Below, piece after piece: positions 17,049 through 24,596 of a stretch of DNA of 64,000 bases; the stretch's first letter is position 1, and each line of letters starts with the position of its first letter. The stretch is from positions 558,001 to 622,000 of the forward strand of contig NZ_CP036282.1 of the NCBI RefSeq assembly GCF_006974105.1. The letters are read 5' to 3'. Made by a program: the position numbers and the translations under genes. The stretch comes from Rhodoferax aquaticus. GTDB lineage: Bacteria > Pseudomonadota > Gammaproteobacteria > Burkholderiales > Burkholderiaceae_C. The notes below the pieces were generated by a model, which did no database searches, was not told the origin of the DNA, and saw only the letters and a list, made by a program, of their open reading frames with translations.

Positions 17049-18179
17049 ATGCAAATCAGCGCCAACCAACTCGCCAACCACCTGCAGCGGGGGCTCAAGA
17101 GCCTGTACACCGTGCACGGGGACGAGCCTTTGCTGGCCCAAGAGGCCCTAGACGCCATACGCGCAGTGGCCCGCACCCAGGGCTACACCGAGCGCACCTC
17201 GCACACCGTGTCGGGCGCGCATTTTGACTGGAGCGAAGTCTTGGCCGCCGGTGGCTCGCTGAGCCTGTTTGCAGACAAGCAAATTCTGGAAATCCGCATC
17301 CCCTCGGGCAAGCCCGGCAAAGACGGCAGCGCGGCCTTGCAGCAGCTGGCCCAAAGCGCGCAGGGCAACGACTCCACGCTCACCCTGGTCATGCTGCCCC
17401 GCTTGGACAAAATGACCAAGACCGGCGCGTGGTTTGCCGCGCTAGAGAGCTATGGGGTGACCCTGCAGGTAGACCCGGTGGAGCGCGCGGCGCTGCCGCA
17501 GTGGATTGCCCAGCGCTTAAGCGCCCAAGGCCAGCGCGTGCAAGCGGGTGAAGATGGCCAGCGCACGCTGCAGTTTTTTGCCGACCGGGTAGAGGGCAAC
17601 TTGCTGGCAGCGCACCAAGAGGTGCAAAAGCTGGCCTTGCTCTTCCCCGCCACGGGCCCTGAGGGCGGCGTACTCACGCTAGAGCAGGTGGAGAGCGCCG
17701 TGGCCAATGTGGCCCGTTACGACGTATTCAAACTCTCAGAGGCCATACTGGCAGGGCAGTCGCTGCGCGTGCAGCGCATGCTCGACGGCCTGCAGGCCGA
17801 AGGCGAGGCCGAGGTGCTGGTGCACTACACCGTGGCCGAAGACATACGCGCCCTCAAGCGTGTGAAAGATGCCATGGCCCAAGGCCGCCCCCTGCCCATG
17901 GCCTTGCGTGAGCAACGGGTGTGGGGCAACAAAGAGCGCTTGTTTGAACGCGTGCTGCCCCGCCTGAGTGATGCCGCCATTGCTGAGCTGCTGCAAAGCG
18001 CCCATGTGGTGGACGGTATCGTCAAAGGTCTGAAGCAACCCGACTGGCCCCACAACGGCTGGCAAGCCCTGCACCGCTTGGCCTTGCAGCTGACGGCCTT
18101 GTGTGCCAACACGGCGCCCACCAGCGCAGGCCCTGCCACACCGCGCCCCGCCATGGCCCCCGCCTATGGGCGGCGCTAA
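17049..18179 (+). CDS. holA: DNA polymerase III delta subunit
   Basis: Clamp-loader subunit that opens the beta clamp. The 376 residues show the HolA pattern: LYTVHGDEPLLAQEALDAIRAVARTQGYTERT at the start and LVMLPRLDKMTKTGAWFAALE. The middle has FFADRVEGNLLAAHQEVQKLALLFP and ESAVANVARYDVFKLSEAILAG. In most Burkholderiales holA directly follows lptE; here the cyanophycin island separates them. A new promoter or readthrough from aotP (46 bp upstream) would be needed for this essential gene. Confidence 0.93.
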   Translation: MQISANQLANHLQRGLKSLYTVHGDEPLLAQEALDAIRAVARTQGYTERTSHTVSGAHFDWSEVLAAGGSLSLFADKQILEIRIPSGKPGKDGSAALQQLAQSAQGNDSTLTLVMLPRLDKMTKTGAWFAALESYGVTLQVDPVERAALPQWIAQRLSAQGQRVQAGEDGQRTLQFFADRVEGNLLAAHQEVQKLALLFPATGPEGGVLTLEQVESAVANVARYDVFKLSEAILAGQSLRVQRMLDGLQAEGEAEVLVHYTVAEDIRALKRVKDAMAQGRPLPMALREQRVWGNKERLFERVLPRLSDAAIAELLQSAHVVDGIVKGLKQPDWPHNGWQALHRLALQLTALCANTAPTSAGPATPRPAMAPAYGRR

Positions 18180-18193
18180 GCCCTGAGGTGCGT

Positions 18194-18955
18194 ATGTCGA
18201 TGCCAACACTCCCTACCCACAACCGCCGTGCCCTATGCGTGGCCGTGCTGGCCTGTGCCTTCGCCACGGCGCTGCATGCTGCGGATGTCAGCCGCGTCGA
18301 CGGCTCAGGCCGTGTGGTCAAACAACAGCGCGCGGTGAGCGGCTTTAGTGGCATCGATCTTGAGCTACCTGCTAACGTGGAGGTGGTCCAAGGCCCGCGC
18401 GAGGGCGTGCACCTGGAGACGGATGACAACATCGCATCGCACATAGACACCGTGGTGGAGAGCAAACGGCTGCGCATACGCCCCGCCAAACGCAGCACCA
18501 CGCTCAACCCCAGTCGCCTCAACATCACGGTGTACGTGCGCAGTTTGGAGCAACTCAACATCGCAGGTGCTGGCACGGTGGACATCCAGCGGCTGCAAAC
18601 GCCCGCACTGACCCTCAGTATTGCCGGTTCAGCGCGTGTGAACCTGCCTGCCTTGGACGCCGACACGCTGACCCTGCGCATTGCGGGCAATGGCACTGTG
18701 AACCTGGCCGGTCGTGCCGACGCGGTGCGTGCGGATATCTCGGGTTCTGGCGAAATTGGAGCGGCGAGCTTGGCCAGCCAGACGTTCGCGCTGGCCATTG
18801 CCGGTGCAGGCACGGCCCAGCTCTGGGTGCGGCAAGCGCTCAACGTGAGTGTGGTGGGCTCGGGTGACGTTGCCTATTGGGGGGATGCGGTGGTCACCAA
18901 GTCCATTTCGGGTGTGGGCCAGGTGAAACGCCTGGGCAGTGCGCCTCCTCAGTAG
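18194..18955 (+). CDS. Head GIN domain (DUF2807) exported protein
   Basis: A 253-residue protein from the ATG at 18194, 14 bp after holA. It has a signal peptide (RRALCVAVLACAFATALHA, cleaved before ADVS). A single DUF2807 putative auto-transporter adhesin head GIN domain follows, seen as beta-helix-like repeats: GFSGIDLELPANVEVVQG, LNIAGAGTVDIQ, LSIAGSARVNL, LRIAGNGTVNLAG, ADISGSGEIGAA, LAIAGAGTAQLW, VSVVGSGDVAYWG. Function is unknown for the family; probably periplasmic or outer-surface. The start was chosen because it gives a proper signal peptide and avoids overlap with holA. Confidence 0.85.
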   Translation: MSMPTLPTHNRRALCVAVLACAFATALHAADVSRVDGSGRVVKQQRAVSGFSGIDLELPANVEVVQGPREGVHLETDDNIASHIDTVVESKRLRIRPAKRSTTLNPSRLNITVYVRSLEQLNIAGAGTVDIQRLQTPALTLSIAGSARVNLPALDADTLTLRIAGNGTVNLAGRADAVRADISGSGEIGAASLASQTFALAIAGAGTAQLWVRQALNVSVVGSGDVAYWGDAVVTKSISGVGQVKRLGSAPPQ

Positions 18956-19005
18956 TTCAACCGCTAGCCACTGGGGTTTTTGAGACGCCACGGCGCGTTT
19001 TTTGA

Positions 19006-19363
19006 ACACCCACTCCCCCAACCCCTCGCCCCGTCGGCGAGGGGAGTCTTTGAACTGCCGATTGGATGGTTTTTCCCCGGCAACAGGGCTACCCAAGCAC
19101 CGTAGCCAACAGGGGTGATCCACCACGGCCAGTGCATGCGGTTGTAGGGCCTCGGATGGGTGTGTACGCCCCCACTGGCGCGCTTCGCCGCCAGCGTTGG
19201 CAAGCCAAAGTGCAAGAAGGAACTACAACCGCCTCGCACGCGCCGTGGCCAAGCAACCCGTCGGCAACGCCACCCCTGTAGACGCGCATCCGGCGACCAA
19301 TGCCCAAATTGGCAGTTCAAGGCTCCCCTCGCCGACGGGGCGAGGGGCTGGGGGAGTGGGTGT
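19006..19363. repeat. Non-coding element bounded by about 56-bp inverted repeats
   Basis: Left arm 19006-19062 and right arm 19308-19363 are near-perfect inverted copies (AACACCCACTCCCCCA... against ...TGGGGGAGTGGGTGTT). Each arm holds its own hairpin, CCCCTCGCC-N5-GGCGAGGGG. The roughly 245 bp between the arms has no convincing reading frame. The layout is that of a MITE or REP/BIME-type element. No target-site duplication could be fixed by eye. It fills most of the 458-bp gap between the DUF2807 gene and the small gene at 19414. Confidence 0.7.
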
Positions 19364-19413
19364 TAAAGACCCCGCCGCCCCGCCAAACCCTCACCGATGA
19401 ACGCAAGCTGCTG

Positions 19414-19575
19414 TCAGTTCGCCACCCAAGCCACCAAGGCCACTGCAGGGTTGTCCTTCTCCATCACGCCCATGATGCCTAGGGCCAAGGCAAATGGGCT
19501 TGCCCCCACCAAAGGGCCAGCAAAGGTAAACAGCAATCCTTTTTTCAAGGGTGCAGACAGGTGAAACGAGGCCAT
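19414..19575 (-). CDS. Small hydrophobic protein, 53 residues, possibly truncated
   Basis: A short minus-strand frame from ATG 19575 to TGA 19414. It begins MASFHLSAPLKKGLLFTFAG and continues with PLVGASPFALALGIMGVMEK and ALVAWVAN. It looks like one or two membrane helices with normal codon use for this genome, which is more than chance frames here show. It lies next to the inverted-repeat element, so the 3' end may have been cut by its arrival. No family recognised. Confidence 0.45.
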   Translation of the reverse strand: MASFHLSAPLKKGLLFTFAGPLVGASPFALALGIMGVMEKDNPAVALVAWVAN

Positions 19576-19684
19576 GGTGCAGAGTCAGGGTGGGTTTGAG
19601 CGCCATCAAGGCATGCGCAAAGTGTGGGGCGCTATTGTCCACCGGGCGTTGTGCGCAGGCGCCTGCACGCCGCACAATCCAACC

Positions 19685-21217
19685 ATGCAACACATCACGC
19701 GTTTGAATCCCCACACATTGCCCCTGCATGGCGTGGCCGCGAGCCGCAATTTGGAGCAACAAGCCGCAGCGCTGCTGCCCGCGCACACCCTCATGCAGCG
19801 CGCAGGCCTGTCGGTGGCACGCCTGGCCTTGGCTATGGCGCCGCATGCGCGCACCATCTGGATTGCCTGCGGGCCGGGCAACAACGGGGGCGATGGTTTT
19901 GAGGCTGCCGTGCATCTGCACCAATGGGGCAAAACGGTGCACCTCACCTGGACGGGCTTGGGGCCCACGCAAGCCGCACTGCCACCCGACGCCCGGGCCG
20001 CTCGCGACAAAGCCTTGGCTGCGGGCGTGCCCATGGTGAACGAGCCGCCAGCGCAGTTTGACCTGTGCATCGACGCCCTCTTGGGCCTAGGGGGCCGGCT
20101 AGACGCCAGCCGAGCGGGCAATGCGCTGATGTTGGACTGGCTGGCCCGCATGCAGGCCAGCGGCGCACCCCGCCTGTCGGTAGACCTGCCCACGGGGCTG
20201 GATGCGGATACGGGTGTTGCTTCGGATTTAATAGCTGCTTGCGCAGTATCCACGGGTGCTACAGCCCACTTTACCTTGAGTTTGCTGTCGCTCAAGCCCG
20301 GCCTGTTCACCGCGCAGGGCCGTGACCATGCAGGCCAGGTGTGGTTTGACGACCTGGGCGCAGGTGCCCTCTTGGGCGAGGCGGTGGGCAGCAGTGCCAA
20401 CGCTTGGCTTTTGGGTGCAGACCAAGGCGGCACAGTGTCCAAGTTGACCCAGGCCCACGCCAGCCACAAAGGCAGTTTTGGCGACGTTGCCGTGCTGGGC
20501 GGCGAGTCCACAGCAACTAGCCACATGGCAGGTGCAGCCCTCTTGGCGGCGCGTGCAGCCTTGCACGCCGGGGCAGGGCGGGTGTACGTGGCGCTGCTGG
20601 GCAGCCCCGCCGTGTCGGTGGACCTGCTGCAACCCGAACTCATGTTTCGCAACATTGCCGCGGTGGACTTGGCCCACAGCGTGGTGGTCTGCGGCTGTGG
20701 CGGCGGCACGCTGGTGGCCGGTGTGTTGCCCAAGGTCTTGCAAGAAGCCCCGCGCCTGTTGCTAGACGCCGACGCACTCAACGCCATTGCGCAAGACGCA
20801 GCCGTACAAACTTTGCTGACCGAGCGCCACGTGCGGGGCTGGGCCACCGTGCTCACGCCCCACCCCTTAGAAGCAGCACGCCTCTTAGGAACCAGCGCCG
20901 CCTCAGTGCAAGCGCAGCGCCTGGGCAGCGCGCAAACCTTGGCTGAGCGCTTTGCCTGCGTAGTCGTGCTCAAAGGGTCTGGCAGCATCATTGCCGCACC
21001 AGGCCTTGTGCCACGCATCAACCCCACAGGCAATGCCCTCTTGGCCACCGCAGGCACGGGTGATGTGCTGGCTGGCATGGTGGGCGCAGCCATCGCCCGG
21101 GGCCAAAGCGCCCACGCCGCCGCCTGCAGCGCTGTGTATGCGCATGGCCAGGTAGCCGATGTGTGGGCAGAGCAGCGTGGGGAAAGGGCGCTGACGGCGT
21201 CTGGAATGTGGGGCTAG
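19685..21217 (+). CDS. nnrD: Bifunctional NAD(P)H-hydrate epimerase/ADP-dependent dehydratase
   Basis: Repairs hydrated NAD(P)H. The N-terminal YjeF_N/NnrE epimerase domain (about residues 1-215) has WIACGPGNNGGDGFEAAVHL and SVDLPTGLDADTGVA. The C-terminal ribokinase-like NnrD dehydratase domain has HKGSFGDVAVLGG, LLLDADALNAIAQ, VLTPHPLEAARLLG, VVLKGSGSIIAAP and NPTGNALLATAGTGDVLAGMVGA. The start at 19685 gives 510 residues, the usual length. One dispersed repeat (20226-20263) is translated within the joint between the domains (SDLIAACAVSTGATA). Confidence 0.94.
   Translation: MQHITRLNPHTLPLHGVAASRNLEQQAAALLPAHTLMQRAGLSVARLALAMAPHARTIWIACGPGNNGGDGFEAAVHLHQWGKTVHLTWTGLGPTQAALPPDARAARDKALAAGVPMVNEPPAQFDLCIDALLGLGGRLDASRAGNALMLDWLARMQASGAPRLSVDLPTGLDADTGVASDLIAACAVSTGATAHFTLSLLSLKPGLFTAQGRDHAGQVWFDDLGAGALLGEAVGSSANAWLLGADQGGTVSKLTQAHASHKGSFGDVAVLGGESTATSHMAGAALLAARAALHAGAGRVYVALLGSPAVSVDLLQPELMFRNIAAVDLAHSVVVCGCGGGTLVAGVLPKVLQEAPRLLLDADALNAIAQDAAVQTLLTERHVRGWATVLTPHPLEAARLLGTSAASVQAQRLGSAQTLAERFACVVVLKGSGSIIAAPGLVPRINPTGNALLATAGTGDVLAGMVGAAIARGQSAHAAACSAVYAHGQVADVWAEQRGERALTASGMWG
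20226..20263 (+). repeat. Dispersed short repeat inside nnrDE
   Basis: TTTAATAGCTGCTTGCGCA followed by a partly complementary tail (GGTGCTACAG) sits in frame between the two enzyme domains. It is the same core as in leuS, proA and after aotJ. Confidence 0.55.
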
Positions 21218-21221
21218 GCCA

Positions 21222-21707
21222 ATGGATGGATTAAGTGTCCTAGAGCCCCACACCATTCACCGCCTGAGCAGCCCCCAGGCGTCCGACCTGCAGACCATCC
21301 ATGCGGTGCAAATGCTGGCCTACCAGCAAGAGGCGCAGCTACTGGGCGCCCAAGACTTTCCACCGCTGCGCAGCACGGTGGAAGACCTAGCGCAGTCGGG
21401 CCAGCTGTTTTGGGTAGCGCGCATAGCCTCCCAAACCGTAGGCGCCATGCGTTTAGAAGTGGACGCACAAGCGCAAACGGTGTGCATCGCGTCTTTGGTC
21501 GTCCACCCCCAAGCGCAACGCAGTGGCATTGGGCATGGCTTATTAGGCGCGGCATTGGCCTATGCGCCCAACTACGTGTTTGAAGTGCAAACCGGTGCCG
21601 CCAATGCGCCAGCGTTAGCGCTCTATGCGCGGTGCGGTTTTAAAGAAATCCACCGCCACTGCGTAGGCCCCGAGCGCTTGGAGTTGGTGCGACTGCGCTT
21701 GCGCTGA
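21222..21707 (+). CDS. GNAT family N-acetyltransferase
   Basis: A 161-residue acetyltransferase with the GNAT fold: the acetyl-CoA binding motif A reads IASLVVHPQAQRSGIGHGLLGAAL (the Q/RxxGxG/A loop as QRSGIG). A typical end follows (FEVQTGAANAPALALYARCGFKEI). The start lies 4 bp after the nnrDE stop, so the two are probably co-transcribed. The substrate cannot be told. Confidence 0.88.
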   Translation: MDGLSVLEPHTIHRLSSPQASDLQTIHAVQMLAYQQEAQLLGAQDFPPLRSTVEDLAQSGQLFWVARIASQTVGAMRLEVDAQAQTVCIASLVVHPQAQRSGIGHGLLGAALAYAPNYVFEVQTGAANAPALALYARCGFKEIHRHCVGPERLELVRLRLR

Positions 21708-21896
21708 GACCTAAGCGCTTTGGCTGAGCGTCCGCGTTACAGGTTAGAAATTGCCCTGTGACGGCATCCAAAGTTCCAAAATTCGCGGCGGTAAAGCTGC
21801 CGTCCGAATGCAACTGTCGGCCGCTAAGGAGGCTACTCTTAAGCGCGCAGATGACTGACGTCCAAACCGGCACACCATCGTGACAGAGGCAGTCGA

Positions 21897-22427
21897 TTAC
21901 AGCAAATGCGCTAGAAGGTAAGACAACCGAGCCCCTGCTTTGGCCGTGGAGTCGAGGTCGACCACGTCAATTTCACCGGCAAATTCCTGGCTGCTGTTCA
22001 GTACGTCCGCGTCGGCGGAAATGGCAACTTGCAGATTGCGCCGCAAACGAAACGCCAGCACGCTGGCCACAGCCATGTAAAAGCGAGCGGCGAATGCGGT
22101 GTCAGACTGCAGCTTTTCCTGCAAAACATCTTCTTCCAGCACGGCCACCACCACATCGGTTTCGGCGCAAATGCGCGCAGTGGTCTTGCGCCGGTCCACA
22201 AAGCTGATCTCGCCCATCATGTCGCCGGGGCTCAAGGTGTCCAGCAGTCGGCCATCGGCCGCGAACACCTGGCAACGTCCTTGCAATAACAGGCTGATTT
22301 TCCGGTTGGCTCTGCCGCATTCGACAAGGGTTGTACCCGCCGCGAAGCTGGCTTTGCGACAGGCTTGGTGAATCCAGGCCACATCGTCCTCGTCCAGATT
22401 CTCAAAAATAATCAGAGAAGAGCGCAT
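21897..22427 (-). CDS. Stand-alone cyclic-nucleotide-binding-fold protein in the export operon
   Basis: A 176-residue Crp-like sensory domain (FAAGTTLVECGRANRKISLLLQGRCQVFAADGRLLDTLSPGDMMGEISFVD...). A C-terminal extension of about 60 residues follows, with no helix-turn-helix. The phosphate-binding cassette reads GEISFVDRRKTTARI: the Glu is present but the Arg expected two residues before the Ala is Thr, so normal cAMP/cGMP binding is doubtful. It is the last gene of the operon, 6 bp after the second ABC gene. In HetC-like peptidase ABC exporters such a domain is fused to the transporter, so a regulatory role on the exporter is a reasonable inference. Confidence 0.82.
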   Translation of the reverse strand: MRSSLIIFENLDEDDVAWIHQACRKASFAAGTTLVECGRANRKISLLLQGRCQVFAADGRLLDTLSPGDMMGEISFVDRRKTTARICAETDVVVAVLEEDVLQEKLQSDTAFAARFYMAVASVLAFRLRRNLQVAISADADVLNSSQEFAGEIDVVDLDSTAKAGARLSYLLAHLL

Positions 22428-22433
22428 CGTTGA

Positions 22434-24596
22434 TCAAGCCTTTCCGTGCAACATGTTTTTAAATGACCCTGCCGAAGTAGCCAGCTGGTCATAGCTGCCC
22501 TCTTGGGTAATGGTGCCGCGATCCATCACAATGATGCGGTCACAATTTTTGAGGGTTCCCAGACGGTGGGTGAAAACAATGCGAGTGATCGCCAGTTGGT
22601 CTAGCACTGCACCCACTTTACCCACACTCACGTTGTCCAGCGCGCTGGTAGCCTCATCAAATATCAGCAGCCGCGGGCCACCGACCAGTGCGCGCGCCAG
22701 CGCCATCAACTGATTTTGACCACCAGAGAAAAGGCTGGTGTTTTCTCCAATCACGGTATGAATTCCCATGGGCAGGGATTTCACAAAACCTGCCATGCCA
22801 ATGGTCTCAAGTGTTTTGAGCACCTGGTCCACATCCAGGTCCCGACCCGCTGTGATGTTCTCCAAAATAGAACCAGCGAACATGCGGTGATCTTGCAACA
22901 CCACACCAAAGGTCTTTCGCACCGCCTCCACATTGACGTTTGAGAGGTCATTGCGGTCTATGAACACCTTGCCATTGTTGGGGGACAGCAGGCCCAAGAA
23001 GAGCCGCACCAAGGTGGACTTTCCGCAACCTGACGGCCCCACAATTCCAATGTACTCACCTGGCGCTATCCGCATTGAAAAGTTCGTCAAGATCAGTGGC
23101 TGCTCGTCGCCGTACTTGAAGTCAACACCTTGCAATTCAATCTCACCACGAATTTCGGGCAGCTTTTTGCGACCGGAAACCGATTCTGGAACCTCTGTGC
23201 GCAAAGGCAGAGACATCGCCACGGAAGTGACCAGATTGAAATACGCCAATACGGTGGCGGCCATGCCAGCCACACTGCCCGTAACAATGGAAACCGACGC
23301 CACGAAGGACACATATTCGCCTATGGATTCTGGTGCCGCTGTGGTGGTGGAGTAAGTCACGATGGAAAACACCGCGCACAGAGTGAGTAGGCTCAGCGAC
23401 TGCTGAAACGCTGCATACATATCGCCATAACGCGTGCTGCGTACTTGCCTGCGCCGCATTTCAATAAAGTTGTCACGCCAGCGCATAAACGCACGCCGCT
23501 GCGCGGCAAACATGCGGATGGGCAACATATTGGCGATCAGCTCATAGACAATGGTCAGCACATTGGCAGTCATCGCCTCGCCTTCAGCGTAAGCAGCCCG
23601 GCTCAAACTCCCCAGAAAAAAGGCCACGCTCAAATTGAGCACCGCTACGCCCAACACCGCCAATGCACCCACCGGGTAGTAATACGTGAGAGCTCCTAAG
23701 CCCACCAAGAAAGTGATCAGGTCCATGCAGGTTTTCACCAGCATGCGCAAGGTGGATCGCCTTGCACCTTCCATGGCCGTGAAGCGTCGCATCAGGTCCG
23801 CTTTGTTGTAGCCGGATAAAAACTTCATCGGCAAGCGAAAAAGCCGGTCCAAAAACGCTGCCTGCAGATCGGTCCCCGCGGCTCCTTCAATGCGCTGCAC
23901 AATCATCTCGGATGTCCAGCGCAAAGACAGCATCAATACATTGCAGACGACCACCACGGCCACCACGGCAAACAGCAAGGTCTCATTGCGGTGCGGCACC
24001 GCATGGTCAATCACCAGACCGCTGGCGACGGGAACAACGTAGGTCAGTGAGGCAATCACCAGCGTTAAGGCGAGATAAATCCACAACTCAAAATGGTAGG
24101 GCTTGAGCACCAGGCTCAGAATGTCCTTGAATTCCAGGCTTGAGTCAGGTAAGCCTGCATACAGCGCAGTGGCCTGGGTTTCGAGGCCAGCGGCAGCGTC
24201 CTGCGTCAGGGGCTTGAAACCCGTCGTGTAGCCTTCGCTGGCAAATTCCATCGCCGTGCGACCACGACACGAACGCACCAACACCGGATTACCGCTTGCC
24301 GTGTCACGGCATATCAGGGTACCGTGGTCTGACTCCCACCAAGAACCGACCAGAGTGACCTCGCGTGCATTCAGGCCCAAGGCATAGGCCACTTCCGCCG
24401 CTTCGCTATCAGGCCCAAACCCGCCGCGTATTGGGTTGCCCGTGAGTCCCATGGCTTTTGCAGCGCTCTGGCAGGCAGCAAAAACGTCGCCCATGGGGTG
24501 CTTGCGAACGGGTTGACGCACGTCACTGGACAGCAACTCTTCAAACTGGCGCAGCGTCTCTTCCACTGACGGAAGTGCAGTGTTCACAGCTTTCAC
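22434..24596 (-). CDS. ABC exporter with N-terminal extension (NHLM-type second ABC protein)
   Basis: A 720-residue inner-membrane ABC protein resembling the NHLM bacteriocin-system ABC2 subunit. The first roughly 170 residues are a soluble, non-peptidase domain (GDVFAACQSAAKAMGL, LVGSWWESDHGTLIC). An exporter membrane domain follows (from about residue 175, ELWIYLALTLVIASLTYVVPVASGLVID). The ATPase domain has Walker A GPSGCGKST near residue 521, signature SLFSGGQNQLMALARAL, Walker B LLIFDEATSALD and His in VFTHRLG. It overlaps the peptidase ABC gene by 4 bp, so the two are translationally coupled and probably form a heterodimer. Confidence 0.88.
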   Translation of the reverse strand: MKAVNTALPSVEETLRQFEELLSSDVRQPVRKHPMGDVFAACQSAAKAMGLTGNPIRGGFGPDSEAAEVAYALGLNAREVTLVGSWWESDHGTLICRDTASGNPVLVRSCRGRTAMEFASEGYTTGFKPLTQDAAAGLETQATALYAGLPDSSLEFKDILSLVLKPYHFELWIYLALTLVIASLTYVVPVASGLVIDHAVPHRNETLLFAVVAVVVVCNVLMLSLRWTSEMIVQRIEGAAGTDLQAAFLDRLFRLPMKFLSGYNKADLMRRFTAMEGARRSTLRMLVKTCMDLITFLVGLGALTYYYPVGALAVLGVAVLNLSVAFFLGSLSRAAYAEGEAMTANVLTIVYELIANMLPIRMFAAQRRAFMRWRDNFIEMRRRQVRSTRYGDMYAAFQQSLSLLTLCAVFSIVTYSTTTAAPESIGEYVSFVASVSIVTGSVAGMAATVLAYFNLVTSVAMSLPLRTEVPESVSGRKKLPEIRGEIELQGVDFKYGDEQPLILTNFSMRIAPGEYIGIVGPSGCGKSTLVRLFLGLLSPNNGKVFIDRNDLSNVNVEAVRKTFGVVLQDHRMFAGSILENITAGRDLDVDQVLKTLETIGMAGFVKSLPMGIHTVIGENTSLFSGGQNQLMALARALVGGPRLLIFDEATSALDNVSVGKVGAVLDQLAITRIVFTHRLGTLKNCDRIIVMDRGTITQEGSYDQLATSAGSFKNMLHGKA

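Noticed and set aside
19606..21093. 495-residue minus-strand frame opposite nnrDE
   Set aside because: Ser/Pro/Ala-rich antisense shadow of a well-supported enzyme; no domain seen.
21710..21896. Gap between the acetyltransferase and the cyclic-nucleotide-fold gene, partly open on the minus strand (21640-21873)
   Set aside because: The frame overlaps the acetyltransferase end and shows no family features; it may be a relic of coding DNA but cannot be supported.
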